Numbered from the stretch's first letter, positions 17,058 to 27,500 are shown. The stretch: 64,000 nucleotides of DNA from Desulforhabdus sp. TSK (GCF_022836495.1 NZ_BQXM01000009.1:1-64000), one strand, 5' to 3'. Program-made: numbers and translations. The notes: generated by a model not told the origin, from the letters alone.

Positions 17058-17843
17058 ATGGTTGAAATATCGAAGCTCAGATCCATTGGCGTACTTTTCG
17101 CTCTATTGGTTTTCGCTTTGAGCGCTTGTGCCACTGCTCCCTACACCGAAAGAAGGCAGCTCATGCTCATCGAACCGAGCCAGGAGCTGGCCCTTGGCCA
17201 ACGGGCCTCCGCGGAAGTGCTGAGCAAAGCCAAGCCCAGTCGAGACCCTGTCTACGTCGAGAAAGTGGAGCAAGTGGGACGGAAAATCGCGGGGGCGGCG
17301 GATCGCCCGGACTTTGCCTGGGAGTTTCGCGTGCTCGACGACCCGAAGACGGTCAATGCTTTCTGCCTGCCGGGCGGCAAAGTCTTCGTCTATACGGGAA
17401 TGTTTAAATACGCTGAAACCGACGGGGAGCTCGCAACCGTTGTGGCCCATGAAGTTGCCCATGCAGTGGCGCGCCACGGCGCTGAACGCATGAGCACCGC
17501 GCTGCTTGCTCAAACCGGGCAAACCGTGGCTGCCGGGCTTTTGAACATCTCGTCTCCTGTTGCATTGAGCGCCTTCAACACCGCCTATGGCGTGGCAGTG
17601 GAAGTCGGAGTCACCCTGCCCTACAGCAGGACACAGGAATACGAAGCCGACCGCATCGGATTGATCCTCATGGCCAAGGCGGGATACGACCCCAATGCCG
17701 CCGTCAGCTTCTGGGAAAAGATGAAGAGCTCCAAGAGCGGATCCGCGACTCCCGCCTTCCTCTCGACCCACCCCACCGATGAGGCTCGCATCGAGGAAAT
17801 CAAGAAGTTCATCCCTGAAGCCATGAAATACTATCGCCGTTGA
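17058..17843 (+). CDS. M48 family metalloprotease, lipoprotein
   Basis: A 261-residue zinc protease of the LoiP/YcaL/BepA-like M48C group. The N-terminus has a signal peptide with lipobox LSAC, so C24 would be lipidated and the protein anchored to the outer or inner membrane facing the periplasm. The zinc motif HEVAH (131-135) and the downstream EYEADRIG glutamate are intact. These proteases take part in outer-membrane protein quality control. AAGGAGAT precedes the ATG at 17058. It is monocistronic. Confidence 0.9.
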   Translation: MVEISKLRSIGVLFALLVFALSACATAPYTERRQLMLIEPSQELALGQRASAEVLSKAKPSRDPVYVEKVEQVGRKIAGAADRPDFAWEFRVLDDPKTVNAFCLPGGKVFVYTGMFKYAETDGELATVVAHEVAHAVARHGAERMSTALLAQTGQTVAAGLLNISSPVALSAFNTAYGVAVEVGVTLPYSRTQEYEADRIGLILMAKAGYDPNAAVSFWEKMKSSKSGSATPAFLSTHPTDEARIEEIKKFIPEAMKYYRR

Positions 17844-17937
17844 AAGGCCGTGTGCAACCCCCTCACCCCAAGAGGGCGAGAGGGACTTCCGACAGGTCCC
17901 AAGCTCAGCTCAACGCAATGGAGTGACCGACAAGGTG

Positions 17938-18005
17938 TTGTCATTCCGGACTTGATCCGGAATCCAGAGAATTTACCGGATGCCGGCTCTTGCCGTCATG
18001 GCGAG
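17938..18005. repeat. REP-like palindromic repeat, copy 2
   Basis: It contains the hairpin TTCCGGA/TCCGGAA at 17944-17962, followed by TCCAG and a second CCGG-rich part. Read in reverse, the element at 15431-15500 has the same order of parts, so these are two diverged copies of one family in opposite orientation. Confidence 0.6.
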
Positions 18006-18045
18006 ATGAAAAAGGGCACCTTGTTCTATGGACCTCTCCTGAGCT

Positions 18046-18606
18046 TCAATCAACGTAGTTGACAGCCCCTTTCGGGGTCCGCTCCCCCAGGGTGAACCTG
18101 TTCTCGGCTGCCGCATGCCCTGCAATGACTGCGCACTGGACCACGTACCCCTCCGGGATGCCGGCCTCCAGCAACAGGTCACGATTCTTTTCCCCTTTTA
18201 AGGCCATCGTGGGCGAAACCAGATAGCAGGATCCCAGCCCCAGACACGTCGCCTGAAGCAGCATGTTCTCCGCGGCGAGCGCCGTATTGACCGCGCTGAA
18301 AGGGGCATCTGCAGGACCGGAAAGCAGGATCAGCACGGGCGCACCATAAAGGGGCTGGTATCCCGGGAGGGCTGCTCTCTCCTGCAAAAACTTGTTGCCC
18401 GAGTGAACCATGGCAGCAAGGGTGCGATCATTGATCCTTTGGCGCAGCGCGGCGTTGCGAATGACCGAAATCTGAAGCGGCCCGGCATTGGGTGCCCACC
18501 GACCGGCCTCGACAATCTTTTCCAGATCCTCGGCCGCAACCGGCTGATCCAGGTAGGCTCTGACACTCTTCCTCTTGGCAATGGCGTTTGCGATATCCAT
18601 TCTCAT
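18046..18606 (-). CDS. nitroreductase family FMN protein
   Basis: A 186-residue flavoprotein of the nitroreductase superfamily. The N-terminal FMN-phosphate-binding stretch reads AIAKRKSVRAYLDQPV, and the AGRWAPNAGPLQ segment and CLGLGSCYLV are also typical. Members reduce quinones, nitro groups or other electron acceptors with NAD(P)H. The substrate is not predictable. Its 3' end lies close to the REP-like repeat. Confidence 0.88.
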   Translation of the reverse strand: MRMDIANAIAKRKSVRAYLDQPVAAEDLEKIVEAGRWAPNAGPLQISVIRNAALRQRINDRTLAAMVHSGNKFLQERAALPGYQPLYGAPVLILLSGPADAPFSAVNTALAAENMLLQATCLGLGSCYLVSPTMALKGEKNRDLLLEAGIPEGYVVQCAVIAGHAAAENRFTLGERTPKGAVNYVD

Positions 18607-18956
18607 CCTCCTCGATTTTTTTCAGAAATGCCTGAGACTTTACCTCAAATCCGCTCAGAGAGCAACGGCAGACGAAACACCGAAAGACTCTTGTTGCCGG
18701 GGATTTATTGATCCAGGAGCATAAAGCCCTGAATCTTTTCCCATCATTCCTCCATAATTTCCACATGGTTTTCCGTTATACACACCAGCGTAACGAACGC
18801 CGTTTCACCATGGGGGAGCCGATGCACCGAACGTTTCGGCACTCTTGCTTTTGTTCTGTGGATGAGTAGGGTAGAATGCGGGTTGTAAACCGTCCTCGCA
18901 ACAGACTGTTTCTCGGATGTGCATGGGCATCGCAGATGGATAAGGAGGGCAGCAAC
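18607..18956. other. intergenic region, divergent
   Basis: The 350 nt between the nitroreductase gene (minus) and the secreted-protein gene (plus) hold no supported gene. AAGGAGGG at about 18942-18949 is the ribosome binding site of the plus-strand gene. Confidence 0.5.
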
Positions 18957-19652
18957 ATGAAAAGGTCACTTTTCGGAGCAATGGTTTTGGGGCTGGCAAT
19001 GGTCGTGCCCATTCCAACACAGGCAGGGTCGGTGGACATTTCCATCGTTCTGCCCCCGCCCGTCGGGTTTTCGGCACCCCCGGAGGTCGTTGTGATCCCT
19101 GGGACATATGCCTATTTTGTCCCAGGAATCGATGTGGACATTTTTTTCTATAATGGCTACTGGTGGCGCCCATGGCAGGGACGTTGGTATCGGTCACGGC
19201 ACTATCAATCGGGATGGAATTACTATCGGGGAGTGCCGTCGTTTTACAGAGGGATCCCTCCAGGTTGGAGAAATGATTACAGTGCCTATCGCTGGAAGGG
19301 ATATCGATGGACCCCGCAGCGAGTACCCTATCACCAGCTCGAGCGCAACTGGAGTGGATGGCAAAGAAACAAGCATTGGGAAAAGCAACAGAAGTGGGGT
19401 GTGGACGGATGGAATTCCAGGCCACCCTCCCAGAAGGAGCGTTGGCAAAACCAGCAAAGGGACACCCGGCGAGCACCGGTTCGGCAAATTCAGCATGACT
19501 CGCAAGGTCGACAAAAGGACAGACACTGGGAAGACCGTGGGAATCGCGGCGGTGGAGGTGAAAAATCCCGGCCACATCCGCCCAGGAACCACTCGAATGG
19601 AGGGGGCAATTCCCAATTCCATGAGGGCAGAGGACATGGAAAGCATCCCTGA
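18957..19652 (+). CDS. secreted Trp/Tyr/Arg-rich protein
   Basis: A 231-residue protein with a clear signal peptide (MKRSLFGAMVLGLAMVVPIP, cleavage near TQAGS). After a proline-rich stretch come YFVPGIDVDIFFYNGYWWRP and repeats of the kind RWYRSRHYQSGWNYYRG and YRWKGYRWTP. The C-terminal third is low complexity, rich in Gln, Arg, Gly and His. Proteins with this FYNGYWWRP pattern occur in several Desulfobacterota, exported to the periplasm or cell surface, with no known role. Confidence 0.75.
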   Translation: MKRSLFGAMVLGLAMVVPIPTQAGSVDISIVLPPPVGFSAPPEVVVIPGTYAYFVPGIDVDIFFYNGYWWRPWQGRWYRSRHYQSGWNYYRGVPSFYRGIPPGWRNDYSAYRWKGYRWTPQRVPYHQLERNWSGWQRNKHWEKQQKWGVDGWNSRPPSQKERWQNQQRDTRRAPVRQIQHDSQGRQKDRHWEDRGNRGGGGEKSRPHPPRNHSNGGGNSQFHEGRGHGKHP

Positions 19653-19709
19653 GAAGCCATCAAAATGAAGGATGGAATTACCGCCGCGTTGGCCTTGACC
19701 TCGACAAGG

Positions 19710-20165
19710 TCAACGCGTGGTCGGCGTGCGGGTGAAGTCCATCTCCGTGCTCCCGTCGCCGAAAAAGCTGATGAGCCGCTGAGCGATGGTCATCCTTCCC
19801 GCATGCTGGACTCGGATTTCCACCGGGAGCTCGACAGCTGCGGCGTCATGTACTTGGAAGTCCCATCGCGCACGTGTCCAGCGAAAGGGTCTTGACCAGC
19901 CCACCTCGGCATCGATGAAAGCCCTTCCGGGAGTGACTGTGGCTTCGACCCACGCATCCTTCACATAAGTCCCGGCACCGGTGCTGCGCTGTACCCCGGC
20001 AACCTCCGCACCCGCACGAACATCGACGCGTGCGCCGGCATCCTCCACCTCGAAGTCGAACGACGCTGCGGCAAGCGTCCACCCGTCGTAGTCGTTGTAG
20101 CGTGTGCCGCGGATGATGGAACCGGCGCTGTAAGCCTGCATCTCGGGCTGCCGATTGGCGCTCAA
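19710..20165 (-). CDS. hypothetical protein, possible detached C-terminal part of DUF4157 gene
   Basis: A 151-codon frame whose TTG overlaps the stop of the upstream DUF4157 gene by four bases; an ATG 24 nt in is another start. The product is rich in beta-type alternation (AAASFDFEVEDAGARVDVRA), with no signal peptide or known motif. It could be a separate small protein translated by coupling, or the tail of a longer DUF4157 effector split by a frameshift or deletion. I cannot decide between these. Confidence 0.45.
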   Translation of the reverse strand: MSANRQPEMQAYSAGSIIRGTRYNDYDGWTLAAASFDFEVEDAGARVDVRAGAEVAGVQRSTGAGTYVKDAWVEATVTPGRAFIDAEVGWSRPFRWTRARWDFQVHDAAAVELPVEIRVQHAGRMTIAQRLISFFGDGSTEMDFTRTPTTR

Positions 20166-20710
20166 AAGCGGCGAGCCGGCCCGTTCAACGGTTGCCCGGG
20201 ACCGCGCAGCACGTCAGGGGCAGTCAGGGGCGCGAACGTTTCCGAAGCACCGTCCGTCCCATTTCCAACCGTTGCAATGGGCCGGGATAACTGCCCCGCC
20301 TGCTCTGCCGGACAGGTGGGGCAATCCCCGCCCCTGCTTGAACCTTCCCGCCACTGTGCCCGTCCCGGCATCGCCATGACCTCACCGGCGATACGGTCTG
20401 CCTCCTGCTCGTACCTGTCGCCGGGACTATTGACCTTTAGCTTCGGCTGAAGATGACTGAAGGCATTGGGATGCGCAGGCATTCGGGAAGAGTTGAGCCT
20501 CGCAGACAACGGTGCGATTGCCGTCGAACCCACGTCCGTCTGTGTCTGATGGCGCGGCAGCTGCCGGACCCCTTCGTGGCCCACAAAGCGCTGTAAAGAA
20601 AAGATGGACCGTTTGGAACGGCTCTGCCCGGCAGGCGACACCCTGGAGCTTGAGAGGCTCGGCACCCGGCTTTTGGGCACTTGATTGTCTTTCAGTGCAA
20701 AGGTGCGCAT
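20162..20710 (-). CDS. truncated DUF4157 protein (eCIS-associated effector type)
   Basis: A 182-residue protein matching the N-terminal part of DUF4157 proteins. It starts MRTFALKDNQVPKS, then FSLQRFVGHEGVRQL and the hallmark PKLKVNSPGDRYEQEADRIA, and it ends just after VLRGPGQPLNGPARRF. In complete members the HExxH-containing DUF4157 core follows directly; here a TGA cuts it off. DUF4157 proteins are frequent cargo or accessory proteins of extracellular contractile injection systems. AGGAGG sits 8 nt before the ATG at 20710. No eCIS structural gene is in this window. Confidence 0.75.
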   Translation of the reverse strand: MRTFALKDNQVPKSRVPSLSSSRVSPAGQSRSKRSIFSLQRFVGHEGVRQLPRHQTQTDVGSTAIAPLSARLNSSRMPAHPNAFSHLQPKLKVNSPGDRYEQEADRIAGEVMAMPGRAQWREGSSRGGDCPTCPAEQAGQLSRPIATVGNGTDGASETFAPLTAPDVLRGPGQPLNGPARRF

Positions 20711-21423
20711 GTTGGTGACCTCCTGTTCAGTCGATGTTCTCGCCACGACGTGAAATCAATCCCGCCTACTGCTCCTTAAAGGCAATAGAAGCGCCGATCA
20801 ACAACAGTAAGAAGCATCTTGGCAGGCTCTCTTTTTTATATAACCTTCGCGAAATGGAAAATCCTCAAAACTTCTCTACGTTTTCTCCATATTTTCCCCA
20901 CATTCCTGCGCTATTTCAGGCAGCGGGAAGTGATTCTTTCCACCTCGTACCATCCCTCCTACGGAGAGCCGGGTTTTTCCCCTTCTTGCCCGGCTCTCCA
21001 CCCCTCTGAACGCCGCAACCTCCTCTCCTTGTGTCGGTCCATCCTCCTCCACGGAGGCAAGGAAGGCCGGAAGGCCTTCGCCTATTCCGTCATGGCCATG
21101 ATGTCACTGGGTGGGCTCGGCGGCACCTCTAAAAATGATGCTCGCATCTCTCATCCGGCAGTTCTCAGGAAACACGCCCTCCAAATCATATGTTGATGGG
21201 GTCTCCCTCGGGGGTGGTCGGTGCAGTGCCGAGGAGAGTGCTTTCTTCTTGAGTCGGAGCCGGTCAGGGTATACATCTTAAATCGATTTCAATACGAAAG
21301 GGAGGAGCACATAGCTCTCAGCGCGAGAAACCCTCGAGCTGGATGGACCATTGACCATACGATCAAAAAACCCGGTGGATTTCCCCTGCCGGTCGTTATA
21401 ACAAAAAAGCTGGAGGCTTTGAT
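20711..21423. other. gene-poor stretch before the restriction locus
   Basis: These 713 nt contain no recognised gene. A frame at 21221-21427 (68 codons) ends in a TGA that overlaps the TTG start of hsdM, so it could be a coupled leader ORF, but its sequence matches nothing I know. A strong inverted repeat lies at 20963-20999. The stretch is AT-richer than its surroundings around 20800-20900. Confidence 0.5.
20963..20999. repeat. perfect 11-bp inverted repeat
   Basis: GGAGAGCCGGG at 20963-20973 pairs with CCCGGCTCTCC at 20989-20999 around a 15-nt pyrimidine-rich loop. It could be a terminator-like hairpin, although no T run follows on either strand, or a transposon-end remnant. Confidence 0.55.
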
Positions 21424-23529
21424 TTGACCCCGGAGACTCACTCACAACTGGCCGGCTTCATCTGGAGCATTTGCAACCTGCTTCGAGGCCCTTACAAGAG
21501 GAATGAATACCGAAAAGTCATCCTTCCGCTCACCGTGCTCCGGCGCTTTGACTGCCTGCTTGCACCCACCAGGGACAAAGTCCTTGAAGAGTATGCGGCC
21601 ATAAAAACCAAGCCGGAAAATGTGGTCCGCAGCCTTCTTCAAAAGACCACGGGCCGTCCCTTCTACAACCTTTCCAAGCTCGACTTTTCCAGGCTGCTCG
21701 ACGATCCCAACCAGCTCGCCCCCAACCTCAACAGCTACATCAACGCCTTCTCATCGAACGTCCGCGCCATCATGGAAAAATTCGCCTTCGACCAGCAGAT
21801 CGCCAAAATGGCCGAGAAGAACCTCCTTTTTGAGGTCGTCAAGGCCTTTGCCGGGATTCAGCTTTCCGAGGATCGCGTGGACAACGTACAGATGGGTTAT
21901 GTCTTCGAAGAGCTCATTCGGGTCGGTGCGGAACAATCGAACGAGGAAGCCGGGGAGCATTTCACCCCACGTGAAGTCATCAAGCTCATGGTCAACCTGC
22001 TTCTCTCCCCGGAGCAGGATCTGCGCCGCAGCCACGTGGTAAAAACGATCTACGACCCCGCCTGCGGAACAGGCGGCATGCTTTCGGTGTCGGAAAACTA
22101 CATCCGCACCCTCAATGTGGAAGCCAATCCGCTCCTCTTCGGCCAGGACTGGAACGACGAAGCCTGGGCTGTCTGCAAGTCCGATATGCTCATCAAAGGC
22201 GAAGACGCCGACAATATCCGTCTCGGGGACATCTTCACCCAGGACGGCTTCGACCGCACCCCGGACGGGCAGAAGATCACCTTCGACTACATGCTCGCCA
22301 ATCCCCCTTTTGGTGTGGAATGGAAGCAGCAGGCCCGCTTTATCCAGCAGGAGCACGAACAACTGGGCTACCAGGGGCGCTTCGGCGCCGGACTGCCCCG
22401 CATCAACGACGGCTCCCTCCTTTTCCTTCAGCACATGCTTTCCAAAATGCGCACGCCACAAGACGGCGGCAGCCGCATCGGTATCGTCTTCAACGGTTCG
22501 CCCCTCTTCACCGGCGATGCGGCCAGCGGCGAGAGCAACATCCGCCAGTGGATCATCGAAAACGACTGGCTGGAAGCCGTCGTCGCCCTGCCCGACCAGC
22601 TTTTCTACAATACCGGCATCTCCACCTACATCTGGGTGCTCACCAACCGGAAGGAGCCCCGGCGTCAGGGCAGGGTCCAGCTCATCGATGCGCGCCAGTT
22701 TTACGTGAAAATGAAAAAGAGCCTGGGCAACAAGCGCAACAAGATCGGGGACAGGGATGAAAACGAGCCCGACCAGATCGGAGACATCACGCGCATCTTC
22801 GGTAATTTTCAGCACGATGAAGCACGCACTCTCTCCATGAATGGAAAGGGAAACGAAAAGACCCTCACGGTCAGCAAAGTTTTCGATAACGCCGATTTCG
22901 GCTTCAGCAAAATCACCGTCGAACGCCCCCTCCGCCTCAATTTTCAGGCCAGTGCGGAGCGCCTCGAACGGCTCGAAGATGAAACGGTCTTCAAAAACCT
23001 CGCTACCAGCAATAAGAAAAGCGAAGCGGCCCGCCTGAAGGAAATCGAGGCGGGCAAGAACCGTCAGGAGGAAATCCGCGCGCTGTTGCGGGTTTTCGCC
23101 ACGACCCATGGCGGGAAGATCCATAAGGACCGCAAGGATTTCCTCCTGGCCCTGCGAGAGATGGATCGGCAGCATGGCGTGCGCCTGAGCGCCTCGGAGC
23201 TCAAGGCTCTGCTGAATGCGCTGGGTGAGCGCGATGATACGGCTGAAATCTGTCGCGACCGCCACGGCAATCCCGAGCCGGACCCGGAGCTTCGCGATAC
23301 CGAAACCGTGCCGCTCAAGGAGAGCATCGAAGCCTACTTCCAGCGGGAGGTTCTCCCCCACGTGCCCGATGCCTGGATCGACGGCAGCAAGACCAAAATC
23401 GGCTATGAAATCCCCCTCAACCGCCATTTCTACCGCTACGAACCTCCGCGTCCCCTGGAAGAAATCGAAGCGGACATCAAAGCCCTTGAACGTGAAATCG
23501 TGGAACTGCTCTCGGAGGTGACGGCGTGA
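21424..23529 (+). CDS. hsdM: type I restriction-modification DNA methyltransferase subunit
   Basis: A 701-residue N6-adenine methyltransferase. The SAM-binding motif DPACGTGGM and catalytic motif NPPF (in LANPPFGVEW) are intact, preceded by the HsdM N-terminal helical domain and EHFTPREVIKLM. It is longer than classical HsdM (about 520) because of a C-terminal extension from about residue 520. The start is TTG at 21424 with CTGGAGG 9-15 nt upstream. It heads the operon hsdM, abi, hsdS-hsdR and should methylate together with the HsdS part of the fusion. Confidence 0.92.
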   Translation: MTPETHSQLAGFIWSICNLLRGPYKRNEYRKVILPLTVLRRFDCLLAPTRDKVLEEYAAIKTKPENVVRSLLQKTTGRPFYNLSKLDFSRLLDDPNQLAPNLNSYINAFSSNVRAIMEKFAFDQQIAKMAEKNLLFEVVKAFAGIQLSEDRVDNVQMGYVFEELIRVGAEQSNEEAGEHFTPREVIKLMVNLLLSPEQDLRRSHVVKTIYDPACGTGGMLSVSENYIRTLNVEANPLLFGQDWNDEAWAVCKSDMLIKGEDADNIRLGDIFTQDGFDRTPDGQKITFDYMLANPPFGVEWKQQARFIQQEHEQLGYQGRFGAGLPRINDGSLLFLQHMLSKMRTPQDGGSRIGIVFNGSPLFTGDAASGESNIRQWIIENDWLEAVVALPDQLFYNTGISTYIWVLTNRKEPRRQGRVQLIDARQFYVKMKKSLGNKRNKIGDRDENEPDQIGDITRIFGNFQHDEARTLSMNGKGNEKTLTVSKVFDNADFGFSKITVERPLRLNFQASAERLERLEDETVFKNLATSNKKSEAARLKEIEAGKNRQEEIRALLRVFATTHGGKIHKDRKDFLLALREMDRQHGVRLSASELKALLNALGERDDTAEICRDRHGNPEPDPELRDTETVPLKESIEAYFQREVLPHVPDAWIDGSKTKIGYEIPLNRHFYRYEPPRPLEEIEADIKALEREIVELLSEVTA

Positions 23530-23632
23530 GCATTTCCCGACAAAATATGATGACATCGATGAGGTTTTCTGTTATTGGTACAAGCAATCTTTTGAATAAC
23601 ACCCGCCCCGCCTCTGCAGACTTCGGTCTGAT

Positions 23633-24577
23633 ATGCGCACCCCGGCGGGTTACTCATTTCGGGGGCCGGCTGTGAAATACGCCAAGCCCCCTCTTAGTTT
23701 CGATGATCAGCTCGACCTCCTTCAATCGCGTGGGATGGAGATTCCCGATCGCGCGCGTGCCGCCCGATACCTCGCTCATATCAATTATTACCGCCTGCGC
23801 GCCTACTGGCTCCCCTTCGAGGTTCCCACCGGCAGTTCCGATCACTGCTTTAGAATGGGGACTTCATTTGACGACGCCCTGACCCTGTACATCTTCGATC
23901 GCAAATTTCGCCTGGTGGTGCTCGAAGCCATCGAACGCGTCGAGGTTTCCTTCCGGACCCAATTTGCCTATGTCCTTTCCTTGAAGTATGGCAGTCACGC
24001 CTACCTGGACCACAGCCTTTTTAAAAACAAAAATTTCCACGGACAGCTCATTCAGAGTTTGAAAGAAGAGATCGATCGAAGCCGTGAAACCTTCATAGAG
24101 CATTATCGGAGTAAGTACGAGGATCCTCCCCTTCCTCCCCTCTGGACGGTCTGTGAGGTGATGTCTTTCGGGCAGCTTTCCAAGTGGTTCAATAATCTCA
24201 AACACCGTCAAGACCGGCAGGCGATATCGAAAGCATATGCCATTGACGAAACGGTTCTCAGTTCCTTCATGCATCACCTGACGCACATCCGCAATATCAC
24301 GGCCCATCATTCCAGGCTCTGGAATCGCAGGCTCACGTTCACCATGACCATTCCGAAGCATCCTGCCCATCTCCGGGCGATGTTCAATACCAAAGCGGAT
24401 CGCTACGTCTTCAATACGCTCGTCATGCTGGGATACCTGCTCCTGCTCATCAGCCCAGGCACTTCATGGCCTCAAAGGATGAGGCGGCTTGTTGAAGATC
24501 ATGCAAGTGCTGACACGAGGGCCATGGGCTTCCCCGAAGACCGGAGAGAGCTTTCTCCCTGGAGGGACGGCATATGA
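23633..24577 (+). CDS. Abi family protein (Abi_2/AbiD-AbiF-like)
   Basis: A 314-residue Abi_2-family protein, related to lactococcal AbiD/AbiF abortive phage infection proteins. Family marks are YLAHINYYRLRAYWLPF, TLYIFDRKFRLVVLEAIERV and the C-terminal HEPN-type motif RNITAH (R220, H225), which suggests RNase activity. An alternative start is GTG 23672 with GGGGG upstream. The stop overlaps the start of the hsdS-hsdR gene (ATGA), so translation is coupled. It may act as a second defence layer if restriction fails. Confidence 0.88.
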   Translation: MRTPAGYSFRGPAVKYAKPPLSFDDQLDLLQSRGMEIPDRARAARYLAHINYYRLRAYWLPFEVPTGSSDHCFRMGTSFDDALTLYIFDRKFRLVVLEAIERVEVSFRTQFAYVLSLKYGSHAYLDHSLFKNKNFHGQLIQSLKEEIDRSRETFIEHYRSKYEDPPLPPLWTVCEVMSFGQLSKWFNNLKHRQDRQAISKAYAIDETVLSSFMHHLTHIRNITAHHSRLWNRRLTFTMTIPKHPAHLRAMFNTKADRYVFNTLVMLGYLLLLISPGTSWPQRMRRLVEDHASADTRAMGFPEDRRELSPWRDGI

Positions 24578-27500
24578 AATACAGCCCTTACCCGAAGTAT
24601 AAGGAGAGCGGCATCGAGTGGTTGGGGGAGGTGCCGGAGCATTGGGAGGTGAAACGTTCCGATCCATTTGTTACGATAGAACGCCCCCAACTAGCACCAG
24701 ACATATTTGCCTACCGTGAAGTTTTTCACTACTCCATACCAGCCGTACAAGAGATGGGGACGGGTATGGTCGAAGAGGGTGAGAACATTGCCAGCGCCAA
24801 GCAGATTATAACCGAACCGGTACTGCTCATATCGAAACTCAACCCTAGAAAGGCGACTATCTGTCTTGCTGAGCCGGCAGAGATTTTGACAGTGTGTTCG
24901 ACTGAATTCGTTGCTCTTCGAGTCCGTGATTGCGACCTTAAATTCCTATTTTATCTCACGCTCTCTGAGTTGTTTCGCCAACATCTCGATGCTGCCGTGC
25001 AGTCGGTCACCCGCAGTCATCAAAGGGCAAATCCTCAGAGGATCTATCTGTTCTGGGCCGCATGGCCCACTCCATCTGAACAACGCACCATCGCTGACTT
25101 CCTAGACCGAGAGACTTCGAAGCTCGATACGCTGGTCGCAAAAAAGCGGCAGCTGACCGAAAGGTTGAAAGAGAAACGGACCGCCCTCATCTCGCGAACA
25201 GTCACACGCGGTCTCCCGCCCGAAGCCACGCGTGCTGCAGGACTCGATCCCCATCCGAGGCTGAAACCCTCGGGAGTTGAATGGCTGGGTGATGTGCCAA
25301 AACATTGGGAGATAAAGCCAGTTAAGTATCTGGCTCAAGTTGGTAATGGCTCGACGCCAAACAGAGAAAACAACGATTACTGGTGCGATAGCGGCTATCC
25401 GTGGCTCAACAGCTCTGTTGTGAATCAAGAGTCGGTTAGCACGGCAGAGGAATTTGTGACTGATCTCGCTTTTGCCGAGTGTCATTTGCCTCGTATAGCC
25501 CCTCCCGCAGTTCTTGTTGGCATTACTGGACAAGGCAAAACCAGAGGGATGGCCACTACGCTTCTGATCGAGGCTACAATCAATCAACATCTGGCATTCG
25601 TGAAGCCTCGGCTCACGAGCGCTTATGTCGAGTTCGTTCGGCGAGTGTTCGACATGGCGTATCTCTTCCTTCGCAGCGAAAGCGATGGTACTGGCAGTAC
25701 CAAAGGGGCGATCACCTGCGAGCAGATCTCATCGCTCAAAATACCCATTCCCCCTCTCCCGGAACAACGCGCCATCGCCGACTACCTGGACCGCGAAACC
25801 GCCAAGATCGACCGCCTCATCGACAGAGTCCAAGCGTTCATCGAGGAGACTCAAAGCAAGCTCTGGCAGGACATGAGGGCGTTGCACGGGACCGGCCTGG
25901 AAAACCTGCTCCTCACCACTTTGGTGCGGGAACTGGACCTCAAGGGAACGCTGCATGTCCTGCGGCACGGCTTCAAATTCTACGGCAAGACCTTTCGACT
26001 GGCCTATTTCAAGCCCGCTCACGGTCTGAACGAGGAGGTTTTGAGGCTCTACGAGCTGAACCAGCTCACTGTGACACGCCAGGTGCTTTGTCACCCCGGG
26101 AAGCACGAGACGGTGGACCTCCTCTTGGCTGTGAACGGACTTCCCGTGGCGACCTGCGAATTGAAAAATCCGGGTACTGGCCAGAACCGGCGTCACGCAG
26201 TAAACCAGTATCAGCAGGACCGTGACCCGCGCGCGCCGCTCTTTGGCTTCAAGAAGCGCGCGTTGGTGCATTTTGCCGCCGACCCTGACGAAATCCACAT
26301 GACGACGCGTTTGCAGAAGGGGTTGACGCACTTTCTGCCCTTCAATCGAGGCAGCCACCCGGGAGAGGTCCAATGTGGAGCGGGGAACCCGCAACATCCT
26401 TCGGGCTACCGAACCGGGTACTTCTGGGAAGAGGTGCTGGCGCGTGACAGCTTCCTCGACATTCTCGGCCACTTCATGTTCATCGAAAGGAAGGAGGAAA
26501 AGGCCGACGACGGGCGGGGTGGAAAACGCAGACTCGTCAAGGAAGCACTGATCTTCCCAAGGTACCACCAGCTCGATGCGGTACGTAAGATCGTGACCAC
26601 GGCCAGGGACGAAGGAGCGGGCCATAACACCCTCATCCAGCATTCGGCCGGCAGCGGGAAGACGAACAGCATCTCCTGGCTCTCCCACCGGCTGGCCAGC
26701 CTGCACAACAAGGACGACCGGAAAATTTTTGATTGCGTGATCGTCATCACCGACCGGCGGGTCCTCGACCAGCAGATCCAGGACGCCGTCTACCAGATCG
26801 AGCACGCCCAGGGCGTGGTGAAGGCCATCGATCAGGATTCCAGGCAGTTGGCGGCGGCGCTCATTGACGGCACCAAGATCGTGATCACGACCCTCCAGAA
26901 ATTTCCCTTCGTGCTGCGGGGATTGCTGCATGCGGCGGGTGCGGAAAGCCAGGAGAAAGCCACCGAGGAGGAGAAACGGCAGGCGAAGGAATGGGAAGCG
27001 ACCATCGCGGCGAGGAAATATGCGATCATTGTGGATGAGGCCCATTCCAGCCAGACGGGAGAAACGGCGCGGGAGCTCAAGGCAATTCTTGGCGCCGCCA
27101 TGCACGAGCCCGACGAAGGCGAGGCGGACTGGGAAGACCGTTTGAACCAAATCATGCAGTCCCGCGGCCGGCAGCCCAACCTGAGTTTTTTTGCCTTTAC
27201 CGCCACACCCAAGGGAAAGACGCTGGAGCTCTTCGGAAGGCCGGGACCGGCTGGCTTACCCGAAGCCTTCCATATCTACAGCATGCGCCAGGCCATCGAA
27301 GAGGGTTTCATTCTCGATGTGCTGGCGAACTACACCACCTATGCGACCTATTATCGACTGCTCAAGGCGGCCGAAGACGATCCGGAGCTGCCCAGGAAAA
27401 AAGCGGCGAGGGCTCTGGCCAAGTTCATGAGCCTCCATCCCCACAACATCGAACAGAAGACCGAAGTCATGGTGGAGCACTTCCGGCGCAGCGTGAGATA

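Noticed and set aside
21221-21427. 68-codon frame whose TGA overlaps the hsdM TTG start
   Set aside because: The overlap suggests coupling, but there is no family similarity and no good ribosome binding site, so I mention it only within the gap entry.
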